Shown here: one piece after another, positions 37,799-47,158 of the stretch
Numbering within the stretch: position 1 is the first letter of the stretch
Layout of the letters: every line of letters begins with the position of its first letter
NCBI GenBank assembly: GCA_964244295.1
Contig: CAXTIG010000002.1
Span: 62,001-126,000, forward strand
Reading direction: 5' to 3'
Origin: JAJAZB01 sp964244295
GTDB lineage: Bacteria > Bacteroidota > Bacteroidia > Cytophagales > Spirosomataceae
DNA: 64,000 bases
The notes under the pieces: generated by a model
Seen by the model: the letters and a program-made list of their open reading frames with translations, nothing else
Told to the model about the DNA's origin: nothing
The model's database searches: none
Made by a program: the position numbers and the translations under genes

Positions 37799-40330
37799 TT
37801 AGTTGGGTTGGTAAATTACTTTCAGGGCCAAATCCTTGTCCACGTCGGGCAGAGCTACGGCCACCGTTTTCCCGGCGGATTTGAGGGTTGTTTTCGCCGT
37901 AACGGTGCCCCGGCGGGTATCCCAGATTTCCACGCGGTACGAACCATCGCGGCGCACGGGCACCCGGAGCACCGCCTTTTTCACCGGCACCGGGGCTTTG
38001 CCCAACGCCGCGATGTTGTGCCAGGTGTAGAACCGGTTATCCACCCAAACCAAGCTTTTCGCGTCGGTCTGCAAGCCAAAGGCCCGCAGCCCGGTGTCGG
38101 ACACGGTCGGCGTGGTAGTTTCGTGGAAGGCAGCCGTCAGCGATTCGCCTTGCAGGAAGGTTTCGAGGGCCTTGGCGTGGTACAGTTCCCCTTTTTCGTC
38201 CAGGGCCTGGTTGAGCCATTCGGTGCCGCCCGCCGCCATTTTCGTGAAGAAACTCAGCCAGAGGTGCTGGTGAAAATCGAGGGCTTCGGGAAAGCGGGCC
38301 TTGTACTTCTCGCCGCTCAGCCAGGAAAAATTCTCCCACTGGCAAATGCCGCCTTCGATGTTGACGACGGGCGTTTTCCAGTCCTTGAAACCGGCCTGCA
38401 AACACAGGTTGTAGGCCACGGCGTCGTGGCTGTTTTCGCCGTTGCAACGCTGGTCGTACTCGTCGCCCCGGTTGTGGTCGTGGTAGTACCAGTCGGCCAT
38501 CAGCACCACGTCACCGCCATTCAAGACGGCCAGTTCGTTCTCACCGATGGAATGCGTGTGCCCGTACACGTCCGTCTGGCGGATGTACCCGTGGAGTTCC
38601 TTCAGCCAGTCGCGCACCATCGCGTTCGAGAACTTCGTCCCCGGCTGGCTTTCGTCGCCGCAGTTCCAGACCCAGAGCGAGGGGCTGTCGGCCATCCGGC
38701 TGACCATGTACCGCAGCTCGTTCTTTTGCATTTCCAGCGCCACCGGGTGGGTGTACACTTCGTTGATGGTCCGGCAGGGGCCGCCCTGGGCGGTGGAGTA
38801 CGGCAGGGTGTCGAAGCCGTTCTGGAACGAACGCAGCACGCCGTCGTGAAACACAATCCAGTACAGCCCGTGCCGCTCCATGCTGCGCAGGGATTGCTCC
38901 AGTTTCCAGGCCACGTGCTGGTCGATGAAGCCGTCTTTGAGGTACAGCGAACCGAAGTGGAAGGTGGCTAAGTACTCGAAATTGCTGCCGTTGGCCCCTT
39001 TCCGGGCGTAGTATTCATCGAGCAGTTTGAACGGCACCCAGCGGATGTTTCCCCCGAACAAAAACCGGCTCCCCCGAAACCAGCCACTCGGCCCGCGCCC
39101 GTAGTACGGCTCGCCGTTGTCGAACTGAAACAGCCGGGGTTCGACGGTGCTTTTTCGCAAATAACCCCGTGCCTGCGAAGGCGTGGCCGTAAACGTACCC
39201 GCCACGGCCCGCGTCAGCCCGCTGCGGTCCTGGGCGAAAACCTCGACGGCGTGAACGCCCTGCTCGCGGGGCCGGTAGTACAATTTCCAGGGATTGCCCC
39301 GGATGGGCAGCAAAATTTCTTCTTCGGGGTTGAGGGCAATCGGCTCAAAGTCCTGCCCGAAGGCCGCGGCTACTTTTTCGATTCGGCCCGCAGGCGTTTC
39401 GATAATCGCGTACACGCTGATTTGCTTCGGGTCGAAGGGATTGGTAAACGTGCCGCTCACGTCGATGGGAATCCGCAGCAAGTCGTACTGCCCGACGGTG
39501 GCGGGCAGTGGGGCCGTTTTCAAACCCAACGGCGCGTTGACGGTCGTCGGGCTGATGGTTTCCAAATCGACGCGCAGGTACTTTTTCCCAGAAACGTCCT
39601 TCGCCGGAGCTACGATGACCAGCTCGTCCGGTCGTAAAATCGACGGCGGCGTGTGCAGGGCGGCCAGTTCGGCGGCGTTGAAGGTTTGCCGGGTACCCCG
39701 CGTCAGCCGGGCGTCGCCCTGGTGAAGCAGCACGGCCAGCGGTTCGGCGGTCGGCGCGAGTAGTCGGATGCCGCCCGCAGCGGTAGGCTCGTGCGGGAGG
39801 GTGTGGTACAGGGCCGCGCTGCCGATGATGCCGCCCATGCGCTGGGTTACCACGTCGTGGATTTCGACCAGCAGCGTGTTGTCGCCGTCCCAAACCAGGT
39901 TTTTGGTCAGGTCCACGTCCACCGGGTGCGGCACTTTCCCGCCAGTGAGGTACTTGAAGCTGCCGACGGACGCGCCGTTGAGGTACACCGCGCCCTCGTC
40001 GTCAATCATCGTGGCGAAAAAGCCGATTTTCCGGCTTTTCAACTCGGCGGGCACCCGGAACGTCAGTTTCACCCAGACCGTCTGGTCTTTCAGTTCGGGG
40101 TGACCCAGAAATTCCCAGCGTTTCCCTACGCGGATGGGCTGCCCGTCGGTGCGCGCGGCGACGTCCGCCGACGCTGGTTTCTGGCCGGGCGCGAAGGCCA
40201 CAAAAGTCCAGTCGCGGGTGGTCAGGTCCGCGAAGGGTTCGCGGGGCGAAAGTGTCAGCGACTGGGCTTGGACCACCGCCCCCGCCGCCCAGCACACCGC
40301 CGAAAGCCAGAAGGTACGTTTGAACATCAT
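37799..40330 (-). CDS. Secreted glycosidase-like protein, family unassigned
   Basis: An 843-residue exported protein (signal ends AAGAVVQAQ). The first 200 residues hold a GH2-like sugar-binding jelly roll (VWVKLTFRVPAELKSRKIGFFATM, DEGAVYLNGASVG). The middle contains Ig-like regions with the GYLRKSTVEPRLFQFDNGEP motif that often precedes TIM-barrel glycosidases. The barrel shows WVWNCGDESQPG and VVNIEGGICQWE, whose acidic residues could be the catalytic pair. I cannot assign a CAZy family. It sits between the MFS transporter and mannonate dehydratase-like genes in the operon. Confidence 0.72.
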   Translation of the reverse strand: MMFKRTFWLSAVCWAAGAVVQAQSLTLSPREPFADLTTRDWTFVAFAPGQKPASADVAARTDGQPIRVGKRWEFLGHPELKDQTVWVKLTFRVPAELKSRKIGFFATMIDDEGAVYLNGASVGSFKYLTGGKVPHPVDVDLTKNLVWDGDNTLLVEIHDVVTQRMGGIIGSAALYHTLPHEPTAAGGIRLLAPTAEPLAVLLHQGDARLTRGTRQTFNAAELAALHTPPSILRPDELVIVAPAKDVSGKKYLRVDLETISPTTVNAPLGLKTAPLPATVGQYDLLRIPIDVSGTFTNPFDPKQISVYAIIETPAGRIEKVAAAFGQDFEPIALNPEEEILLPIRGNPWKLYYRPREQGVHAVEVFAQDRSGLTRAVAGTFTATPSQARGYLRKSTVEPRLFQFDNGEPYYGRGPSGWFRGSRFLFGGNIRWVPFKLLDEYYARKGANGSNFEYLATFHFGSLYLKDGFIDQHVAWKLEQSLRSMERHGLYWIVFHDGVLRSFQNGFDTLPYSTAQGGPCRTINEVYTHPVALEMQKNELRYMVSRMADSPSLWVWNCGDESQPGTKFSNAMVRDWLKELHGYIRQTDVYGHTHSIGENELAVLNGGDVVLMADWYYHDHNRGDEYDQRCNGENSHDAVAYNLCLQAGFKDWKTPVVNIEGGICQWENFSWLSGEKYKARFPEALDFHQHLWLSFFTKMAAGGTEWLNQALDEKGELYHAKALETFLQGESLTAAFHETTTPTVSDTGLRAFGLQTDAKSLVWVDNRFYTWHNIAALGKAPVPVKKAVLRVPVRRDGSYRVEIWDTRRGTVTAKTTLKSAGKTVAVALPDVDKDLALKVIYQPN

Positions 40331-40336
40331 GCGTCT

Positions 40337-41602
40337 TCAATGAGGTTTGGAAACTTCTACTGCGTCTTTTTTGAAAAACCAAACTGCCGCCCCCAAAATC
40401 AGCAGCCCGCCCAGCACGTACGCGCCCGACAGCCCGGCCAACCCCGTGGCGAGTCCGAGCGTGGGTTTGAGTACGCCCAGCCCGTAGGGTGCCCAGGCCC
40501 CAATCAGAAACGCGCAGGCCAGCATCAGCCCGTAGGCCGAGGCGCGCGCGGCGGCGGGCACGACCTCGTACAGCGACGCCACGATGTTAGAGTCGTACAC
40601 GCCCCGGAACACGCCGAAGCCGAACAGCGCCGCGTAGGTCAGGGCCGGGGTGGTGCTCTGGCTCATCCCGTAAATGAACGGTGCCCCCAGCAACAAGCCC
40701 GCCGCCTGGATGTAAAGCCGGCTCTGGGGCCGGGTGCGGGCGAGGCGGTCGGCCAGCCTGGCCCCCGCCAACACGCCCACAAATGCCCCCAGGTGGTGGT
40801 AAAAAAGGGCCGAAAAACCGGCCTCGGTCAGGCTCAGGCCGAATTTGTCGAGGAGAAACGACGGCATCCAGGTCACGTAACCGACGTGGACGAACACCAT
40901 GCAGCCAAACCCCAGCGTGAGCAGCACGACGGTGGGTTTGCGGACGATGACGCGGGCAGTCTGCCCGATTTCGGCCAACATCGACGCCCGACCCACCGGC
41001 TGGACGGCGGGCCGGTCTTTCGGAATCCGGCTGAAAAAGACCAGCGCCAGCACCACGCCGAAACTGCCGAACAGGAAAAACGCCCGCTGCCAGCCGTAGT
41101 GCTCGCCCACGTAGCCCGCAATCAGCCCGCTCAGGATGATGCCGAAGTACACGGCGGTCTGGTGGATGGACAGCACGAACGAGCGGTTTTCGGGGTACCG
41201 TTCGCCCAGCATCGCGTTGGCCGAGGGCGCGTAAAACGCCTCGCCGCCGCCCGTCGCCACGCCCCGCACCAGGATAAACTGCACCAGCGTGGAGCAAACG
41301 CCGGTGAACAGCGTCGCCACCGACCAGAACAGCAGGCAGAAGCCCAGGATGTTGCGCCGCGAAAACCGGTCGCCGAGAAAGCCCGCCACGGGCACGAGCA
41401 GGCCGTAGGTCCAGACCAGCGCCGAGGCGATGAGGCCCAGTTCGGCGTCGGTCAGGTTGAGGTCTTTGCGAATCAGCGGCAGTACGACGCTGAAAATCTG
41501 CCGGTCGGCCTGATTGAGGAAAAACGCCAGCCAGAGCAGCACGAGCAACTCCCAGCGGTAGCGGCGACCGGCGGCGAGGCGGGTGGATTCGAGGGTTGTC
41601 AT
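40337..41602 (-). CDS. MFS transporter, hexuronate-type
   Basis: A 421-residue, 12-helix major facilitator. Signature sequences: FFLNQADRQIFSVVLPLI in helix 1, GFLGDRFSRRNILG in loop 2-3 (the MFS Gly-x-x-x-Asp-Arg motif), and GGGEAFYAPSANAMLGERYP, typical of the anion:cation symporter branch that takes up hexuronates, gluconate or galactonate. Encoded 5 bp downstream of uxuA and 6 bp upstream of the glycosidase gene. It probably imports the monomeric uronic acid released outside the cytoplasm. Confidence 0.88.
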   Translation of the reverse strand: MTTLESTRLAAGRRYRWELLVLLWLAFFLNQADRQIFSVVLPLIRKDLNLTDAELGLIASALVWTYGLLVPVAGFLGDRFSRRNILGFCLLFWSVATLFTGVCSTLVQFILVRGVATGGGEAFYAPSANAMLGERYPENRSFVLSIHQTAVYFGIILSGLIAGYVGEHYGWQRAFFLFGSFGVVLALVFFSRIPKDRPAVQPVGRASMLAEIGQTARVIVRKPTVVLLTLGFGCMVFVHVGYVTWMPSFLLDKFGLSLTEAGFSALFYHHLGAFVGVLAGARLADRLARTRPQSRLYIQAAGLLLGAPFIYGMSQSTTPALTYAALFGFGVFRGVYDSNIVASLYEVVPAAARASAYGLMLACAFLIGAWAPYGLGVLKPTLGLATGLAGLSGAYVLGGLLILGAAVWFFKKDAVEVSKPH

Positions 41603-41607
41603 GCGGT

Positions 41608-42573
41608 TTAGTGGTCGATGCCGAGGGCTTCCATGATGCCCTTGAGGTAGCCGATGCCGAAGAGGTTGCCCTTCATTTCGTAGCCGTGCTGGGCGTTGCT
41701 TTCCCCGGCCATCGTGGGTACGTGATCGGAGCGCAGCGGCACGTTGATGCCCGCGTCGCGGTAGGCCCGCAGCAGCGCGACCATGTCGGAGGGGCCGTTA
41801 TCGTGGAAGGTTTCGCGGAAGTTTTCGGGCGTCCCCGCCACGTCGCGGAGGTGGACGAAGCGGATGCGGTCTTTCCATTCGGAAATCAACGCGGCCACGT
41901 TTTCGCCCATCGTCGTGTAGGTGCCCTGGCAGAAGGTCAGCCCGTGGGCGGGGCTGTCGGAGAGCGACAACGCCCGGCGGGTGGCTTCGGCGTTGATGAA
42001 AATCCGCCCGATGCCCAGCAAACTCGGCACGGGCGGGTCGTCGGGGTGCATCGCCAGTTGGACGCCCGCCTGTTCGGCGGTGGGCAGCACGTTTTCGAGA
42101 AAATAGGCGTAGTTCTCCCAGATTTTTTCGGCGGAAATTTCGCCCCAGCCCGTCAGCGGCTCGCGGGCGGCGGCTTGGGCATCGAAGCCCGTCACCAGCG
42201 CCCCGCCGCGCTCGGCGATGGCTTTGTCGGTGCGGTACCAACCCGTCGCCATGAAGTTGTAGCAGAGCAGCGAAATGCCCAGCCGACCCATGTTTTCGAG
42301 CAGTTGCCGGTACTTCTCCAAATCCTCGTCGCGGCCCGGCAGGCCGAGCTTGATACGGGTCATGTCGAACTGGTCGCCTTCGAGGCCGACGAGGTCGAAG
42401 CCGTTTTCGGCAAAAATTTCTTTCGAGCGGCTCAGCGAATCGAAATCCCAGGGCGGCAACTGGCCCGTCAGGTCAGGGGCGAGCTTGGCGATGGCGGTGC
42501 CGATGCCCATCTGCCGGGCCAGCGTCCATTTTTCGTCGGGCTGATTACCAAAAAAGAGGAAGGCGAGGGTCAT
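41608..42573 (-). CDS. uxuA: Mannonate dehydratase
   Basis: A 321-residue UxuA-family TIM-barrel enzyme that converts D-mannonate to 2-keto-3-deoxy-D-gluconate. Landmarks are LLCYNFMATGWYRTDKA, metal-binding VQLAMHPDDPPVPSLLGIGR, LTFCQGTYTTMG, IRFVHLRDVAG with FHDNGPSDM, and LRSDHVPTMAGES with the last His. The chain is at the short end for the family but contains all the ligand segments I can check. A paralogue lies three genes downstream. Together with the SDR and MFS genes it supports uronic acid catabolism. Confidence 0.9.
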   Translation of the reverse strand: MTLAFLFFGNQPDEKWTLARQMGIGTAIAKLAPDLTGQLPPWDFDSLSRSKEIFAENGFDLVGLEGDQFDMTRIKLGLPGRDEDLEKYRQLLENMGRLGISLLCYNFMATGWYRTDKAIAERGGALVTGFDAQAAAREPLTGWGEISAEKIWENYAYFLENVLPTAEQAGVQLAMHPDDPPVPSLLGIGRIFINAEATRRALSLSDSPAHGLTFCQGTYTTMGENVAALISEWKDRIRFVHLRDVAGTPENFRETFHDNGPSDMVALLRAYRDAGINVPLRSDHVPTMAGESNAQHGYEMKGNLFGIGYLKGIMEALGIDH

Positions 42574-42622
42574 GAATCAAGGTTTTTTCAACCCAAAATT
42601 TACTTTTCAGTTTTGTAAAAGC

Positions 42623-42698
42623 GGTGTCACGCTGAGCGGAGTCGAAGCGCAACGCTACCGCCGCCGCACTGCGCTTCGACTCCGCTCAGCGTGACACC
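42623..42698. repeat. 29-bp perfect inverted repeat, GAGCGGAGTCGAAG family, copy 2
   Basis: The arms 42623-42651 and 42670-42698 are exactly complementary, with an 18-nt loop. The core is identical to the copies at 16-89 and 52434-52542. It lies between the PL8 lyase and uxuA genes, within a series of minus-strand genes, where it could trim or attenuate the transcript. Confidence 0.92.
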
Positions 42699-42731
42699 CT
42701 TCTGAAATGCTGGTGGCTTCATTTTTTAAAC

Positions 42732-44897
42732 TCAACGCTTTGTCAATCGCTTACTCACGCTCCGCCCGGCTTCCGCGCCTTCCGGCAAGACGAACGAAAC
42801 CGTAGTTTCCCGCCGCGTGGCCGACCATTCGCAGGTTTCGCAGGCCAGTTTTTGGTTCACCGTGACCGTCGCGTTCAGGGCCGTGTTAGTCGGGTTGGAA
42901 ACGCTCAGGTCAAGGCCGTCGGCGCGGGTTCGGGCCAGGAGCAGCACGGGCTGATTCACCGCCAGCCGCAGGCCGTCGCCCGCGTCGAGGGTTCCGGCCC
43001 GGTAAAACGCGGCTTGCACCAGGCGCAGGTCGGCGTGCCGCACGGCTTGCAGGGTGGTGTCGTTGCGGAGCACCACGACGGGGTTGCGGGCCGTTTCGAG
43101 GTAGGTCGCCGACACGCCGGGGCGGATTTGGTAGTGGTAACTTCCGTTGGTCACGCGCGGCCCGAAGTCGAGCCAGGCGCTGAACACCGGCAGGTGGAGT
43201 ACGTCTTTGGTGTAGGCCGCGCTGTTGTTGATGTCGCGCCAGGAACCGCTCTGGATGTCGTTTTTGACCCGAACGGTGGGCCTTTCGGGAAAAACGTAGC
43301 CCACCGAATCGTGCAGAATCCAGCGGGTTTGGCGCAACGTGTGCTCGCCCGTGGGCAAAATCCGTGATTTGCCCGCTGGGTCGGCGGTGAAGACGGCACC
43401 ACGCAGGTGGCATTGGTTGAGGGATTGAAACAGCGGGTGGTCGGTCGGGCAGGTCAGGCCCGCGCCGAGGCAAACGATTTCGCCGTCGAAGTGAAACCAG
43501 GCCCGTTTGGCCCGGACGTTGCCGCGCCGGTAGTCGTAGGCGGTCAGGCCGTAAGTACCGTCGGAAACGCCCCCGACGAAAGCCGTGCTGCCTTCCGAGC
43601 CTTTGCCCCAGTCGAAGAGCGGCAAGGGTTCGGGCGATTGCTCGGCGAGGTGGCCCGGCAAGCGCCGCCATTCCCAGACCGGGAAAATGTTCCGGTATTC
43701 GTCGCCCCGGCGGTAGAGCAGATGGACGCCGTGGCCGAGGTAATAGCCCTTCAAATTTTCGTTGTTGCCCGACTCCGACCCGGTGGTGCGGTTGGAGGTT
43801 GTTTTCACCGAACTGAAGTACGCGGGCCGGTGGTGGGTCATCAGGTCGGAGCGCCAGAAGTGCCGGTTGCCGGTCAGCGGAGCCACGTTCGCCCCGGCCA
43901 TCCGCGCCGCCATCGTGCGGAATTCGGCCTTCCGGGGGCCGTCTAGGTCGGCCAGTTGCAGCCCCACCGTGGGCAGACCTTTCAGCAGGGAACCGGAAAA
44001 AGCGGGGCGGGCGATTTCACGGCCCACCGCGCTGTGGTCGAAGGTGGTTCCCCGAATCATCCACTGCTGCCCGTCGAGCACGTAGCCCGAAAAAATGGCG
44101 ACTTTCTCCGCCGGAAACTGGTAGAGCGTACCCTGTGCGAGTTGGATGAGCCGGGCCTGGTCGCGGGTGAAACCCAGCCCGTAGCCGCCCGCGTAGAGCG
44201 TGGTGCCGTGCTGGTGAAAACTCCAGTCGGGCTGAATGCCTTCCTCCGTGGTCACTTTTATTTCGTCGTGCAGGGCGGTGAAGGCCCGGCGCAGCACCAG
44301 CGTATCGCACTCCAGCACTCCGGTCATGAGGTGGATGCTCGCCAGCCAGACCTGGTTCTGGCCGGTGGCCGTGCCGTGGTATTCGTAGTAATCGGGTTTC
44401 ACGCCCAACTTCATCAGCGCCAGCACACTGACTCGTTGGTCGGCGGGCAGGTCGTCGCCGAGCAGCAGCAGGGATTCGCCCATCTTCACCGGCACGCCGA
44501 TGGCGTTCCACCAATAAATCGGGTGAACGGGCTTCGTGCGGGTCCAGTAGGCAACGGCGGCTCCAATCCCGGCTTTCAACTCGGGCCGGTTATAGGCCGG
44601 GTGCCCGGCCGTGCGGTAGGCCTGACTCAGGAGCAGAATCCGCTCCCAGTGCTTGTAGGCTTGCCAGCGGCTGCGGTCGTGGGCGGCGTAATCGAGGTCG
44701 GGCCAGGTGCCGTCGGCCCGGAGGCTCCGGGCCAGCGAATCAATGGGTTGGGCGGGGTCGAACTGGCTCAGGGTGTTGGCGTCGATTCGGGTTTGCAATG
44801 TCCGGCACACGGAATCGGTCGGCGGGGTAAGTGCTGCCGAAAACGCCGCGAGCGGCAGGCCGAGGAGGAGCAAAACGAACTTCATGCGTCGGTTCAT
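42732..44897 (-). CDS. Polysaccharide lyase family 8
   Basis: A 721-residue exported lyase. ATG 44897 gives MNRRMKFVLLLLGLPLAAFS; 44885 is an alternative. The alpha/alpha-toroid half has the family catalytic residues: Asn in GTATGQNQVWLAS, His in DWSFHQHGTTL and Tyr in YAGGYGLGF, then Arg in IRGTTFDHSAVGREIAR. The C-terminal half is the antiparallel beta-sandwich super-domain (RRGDEYRNIFPVWEWRRLPG). PL8 enzymes split hyaluronan, chondroitin, xanthan or related uronic-acid polymers by beta-elimination. Which of these is cleaved here cannot be told. It lies downstream of the lipoprotein gene, beyond a terminator. Confidence 0.88.
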   Translation of the reverse strand: MNRRMKFVLLLLGLPLAAFSAALTPPTDSVCRTLQTRIDANTLSQFDPAQPIDSLARSLRADGTWPDLDYAAHDRSRWQAYKHWERILLLSQAYRTAGHPAYNRPELKAGIGAAVAYWTRTKPVHPIYWWNAIGVPVKMGESLLLLGDDLPADQRVSVLALMKLGVKPDYYEYHGTATGQNQVWLASIHLMTGVLECDTLVLRRAFTALHDEIKVTTEEGIQPDWSFHQHGTTLYAGGYGLGFTRDQARLIQLAQGTLYQFPAEKVAIFSGYVLDGQQWMIRGTTFDHSAVGREIARPAFSGSLLKGLPTVGLQLADLDGPRKAEFRTMAARMAGANVAPLTGNRHFWRSDLMTHHRPAYFSSVKTTSNRTTGSESGNNENLKGYYLGHGVHLLYRRGDEYRNIFPVWEWRRLPGHLAEQSPEPLPLFDWGKGSEGSTAFVGGVSDGTYGLTAYDYRRGNVRAKRAWFHFDGEIVCLGAGLTCPTDHPLFQSLNQCHLRGAVFTADPAGKSRILPTGEHTLRQTRWILHDSVGYVFPERPTVRVKNDIQSGSWRDINNSAAYTKDVLHLPVFSAWLDFGPRVTNGSYHYQIRPGVSATYLETARNPVVVLRNDTTLQAVRHADLRLVQAAFYRAGTLDAGDGLRLAVNQPVLLLARTRADGLDLSVSNPTNTALNATVTVNQKLACETCEWSATRRETTVSFVLPEGAEAGRSVSKRLTKR

Positions 44898-45029
44898 GAT
44901 TCGGGCAGGAATTGGGGAAATGGGCGGCAGCCACGTGGTGATTTTTCGATAACCAATCAACTGAACCGAAAGGTTAAGTACCCAATTGAACTACCTGCCT
45001 GCCAAGTAGCATCTGCTTGAAACAGGACG

Positions 45030-45065
45030 AAAAAATCAGGCAGCCAGCACCCACCGGCTGCCTGA
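45030..45065 (-). terminator. Terminator after the SusCD-lipoprotein genes
   Basis: On the minus strand a perfect 10-bp stem (TCAGGCAGCC, 10-nt loop, GGCTGCCTGA) is followed by TTTTTTCG. It is 50 bp downstream of the lipoprotein stop and divides the locus into a susCD unit and a downstream catabolic unit, or allows partial read-through. Confidence 0.85.
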
Positions 45066-45114
45066 ATGAATCCTAAACCTATAAATAAGAACTTGTTTCC
45101 CACCCTGGCAGGGG

Positions 45115-45585
45115 TCAGGGCGTAATCGTGTAGGTAAACGAGGCGTAGCCTTTCGCCACCCCAATCCCCACCTCGTAGCCGTCCGAGGCCCCGGTCAGGT
45201 TGATGATCACGGTTTTGCTCGTCGTCTGGGCCGGGTTGTTGAGTACGGCGAAGTTGATTTCGCCGGAGTACCTGCCGGCCGCTACCGTGACGCTTTGCGT
45301 GGCGGGGGCGGTGTAGTCCACGCCCGCCACCGCCGTACCGGCGAGCGTAAACGTCACCGTCACGTCTTTGGCGAAGGGCTGGTTGAGGTACACGCGGGCC
45401 GCGCCAGCGGCCACGTTCTTTTTGGCGCTGGCCGAGTTGGTGATGTTGGCCGTGCCATCGGCCACTTTGTTGGCGATGTACACGGCCTTCGGCAGCTCGT
45501 TGTACACTTCGTCTTGTTTGGCGCAACCGGCCAAAACCGTCAGCAGCAGCGAGCAGGCAAGGCCGACGTTGAGTAGTTTTTTCAT
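45115..45585 (-). CDS. Surface lipoprotein with Calx-beta/DUF1735-like domain
   Basis: A 156-residue lipoprotein. ATG 45585 gives MKKLLNVGLACSLLLTVLAGC with a clear lipobox. The mature part is one beta-sandwich: KAVYIANKVADG, ARVYLNQPFAKDVTVTFTLAG, YSGEINFAVLNN and TVIINLTGA. This resembles DUF1735-type N-terminal domains of SusE-like surface glycan-binding proteins, but the chain stops after that domain. It follows susC and susD and probably helps capture the polysaccharide at the cell surface. Confidence 0.78.
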   Translation of the reverse strand: MKKLLNVGLACSLLLTVLAGCAKQDEVYNELPKAVYIANKVADGTANITNSASAKKNVAAGAARVYLNQPFAKDVTVTFTLAGTAVAGVDYTAPATQSVTVAAGRYSGEINFAVLNNPAQTTSKTVIINLTGASDGYEVGIGVAKGYASFTYTITP

Positions 45586-45678
45586 GAGTTTGAACTGTTT
45601 AACTGGTTTGCTTTCCGGGGTTTGTGACAGACTGGGTTCTGAGCGGCAGTCGCAATGGAACCCAGTGAATGGCCGTCC

Positions 45679-45702
45679 GCGTCGGGTTTGAGAACCCGAC
45701 GC
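45679..45702. repeat. Hairpin with TTGAGA loop, copy 3
   Basis: GCGTCGGGT-TTGAGA-ACCCGACGC is a perfect 9-bp stem with the same loop as the two hairpins at 36713-36753. Compared with GCGTCCGAT-TTGAGA-ATCGGACGC, three stem pairs differ and are changed on both sides. It lies in the 129-bp gap between susD and the lipoprotein gene. Confidence 0.88.
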
Positions 45703-45714
45703 CACCCCGAAAGG

Positions 45715-47127
45715 TCAGTAGCCGGGATTTTGTACCAGATTCGGGTTTTTGGTCACTTCATTGGCCGTAATCGGCCATCGGAGCCAGTTGGGGTCGGTGT
45801 TGCCCGTCACGGCGGCGTAGCGGCCGGTGCGCTTGAGGTCGAAGTAGCGTTTGCCCTCGAAGGCCAGTTCCAGGAAGCGTTCGTTTTCGATCGCCAGCCG
45901 CACGTCGGCCTGCGACACGGCGGTGGTGGCCGGAAGCCCCGCGCGCGTGCGGACCTGGTTGAGCAAGGGAATGGCTTCCGCCGGTTTACCCAGTTCATTC
46001 AGTGCCTCGGCCCGCATCAGAATTACGTCGGCCAGCCGGTAAATCACCTGGTTGGAGTCGAAGAACCGGGCGGCGTTCTGGTTGGCGAGCGTGCCCTGGT
46101 ACTTGTTGACGTACTGCGTGTTGGCATCGCGGAAGGAGGTCGTGTTGGGTGTGCCCGTGTTGCGCACCGTCACCGGGCCGCGCAGGTCGGCGGGCAGGTA
46201 GGCGTTGAGGAGTTTGGTCGAGTACTTGAGCGTCCAGTTGCCCCCCGCGTAGCCCGTCCCGCCCAGGGGCAGGAAGTAGTTCACCAGGTTGTTGTTGTTG
46301 CCTTCGAGGTAGACGTTGTTCAACTGAATTTCCCAAATCGCTTCGCTGGTGTTTTTGTTGAAGAAAATCGTCCCGAAGTTGGCCCCCGACACCAGTGCGT
46401 AGCCCGCCGGGCTGCTGATCACCTGCTGGGCGGCATCGGCGGCGGCCTGGTATTTTTTCTGCCAGAGGTACACATCCGTCAGGGCCGCGCGCACGGCACC
46501 CAGCGAGGCTTTGCCCTTCAATTCGACGGCGGCGCTGAAGGGCCGGTCGGTGAGGCGGGTTTCGGCGGCTTTCAAATCGGCTTCCACCTGGGCGTACACC
46601 TGTTCGGGGGTGGCCTGTTTCGGGAAAAAATCCTGGCTGAGGCTTTCGTAAGGTTCCAGAATCAAAGGCACGTTGTCGAAGGTGCGGACGAGGTAGAAAT
46701 ACGCCATCGCCCGCAGGAAATACGCTTCGCCCAGGATGCGCTCCTTCCGGGCGGCAAAGCCCGGATCGGCGATGCCCGGCACGTTTTTCAACACGCTGTT
46801 GGTTCGGTTGATGGCCTCGTACTGCTCGCCCCAGTTCGCAAACCCGTTGGTGGCGTTGAGGTTGCCGTTTACCAACTGTTGGTCGGTCACGCTGGAGCGG
46901 TCGGTCACGGCCAGGATGTCGCTGCGGCCATCGCCCCAGAGCACGTAGCGGTCGGGGTTCTGAAAGGCGTCGTAGCAGGCGTTGATGGCGACGTCGGCGT
47001 CGGCCCCGGTTTTGTAAAAACTGGAGGCGGCAATCCCGCTGGGGTTGACCTGCATGGTCACGTCGCGGCAGGCCGACAGGCTCAACAGTACCAGCAGAAG
47101 AGGAAAGCGAAGGTTTATCGGGTTCAT
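45715..47127 (-). CDS. SusD/RagB family nutrient-binding lipoprotein
   Basis: A 470-residue outer-membrane lipoprotein; ATG 47127 yields MNPINLRFPLLLVLLSLSACRD. SusD features: N-terminal TPR-like helices with an AYFLRAMAYFYLVRTFDNVPLIL segment, an ADVILMRAEALNELGK helix, and a C-terminal LAFEGKRYFDLKRTG with WPITANEVTKNPNL. It acts as the lid over the SusC channel and binds oligosaccharide at the cell surface. It follows susC by 31 bp. Confidence 0.95.
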   Translation of the reverse strand: MNPINLRFPLLLVLLSLSACRDVTMQVNPSGIAASSFYKTGADADVAINACYDAFQNPDRYVLWGDGRSDILAVTDRSSVTDQQLVNGNLNATNGFANWGEQYEAINRTNSVLKNVPGIADPGFAARKERILGEAYFLRAMAYFYLVRTFDNVPLILEPYESLSQDFFPKQATPEQVYAQVEADLKAAETRLTDRPFSAAVELKGKASLGAVRAALTDVYLWQKKYQAAADAAQQVISSPAGYALVSGANFGTIFFNKNTSEAIWEIQLNNVYLEGNNNNLVNYFLPLGGTGYAGGNWTLKYSTKLLNAYLPADLRGPVTVRNTGTPNTTSFRDANTQYVNKYQGTLANQNAARFFDSNQVIYRLADVILMRAEALNELGKPAEAIPLLNQVRTRAGLPATTAVSQADVRLAIENERFLELAFEGKRYFDLKRTGRYAAVTGNTDPNWLRWPITANEVTKNPNLVQNPGY

Positions 47128-47158
47128 GAGTTGCGTTCGGTTGGGGGTTCTTTTTGAT

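Noticed and set aside
39791..41611. Long plus-strand open frame of about 600 codons opposite the MFS gene
   Set aside because: It is antisense to well-defined genes, its product is His/Arg/Gln-rich with no motif, and such shadows are expected in GC-rich DNA. Similar long frames opposite the SusC, SusD, GH2 and Res genes were rejected for the same reason.
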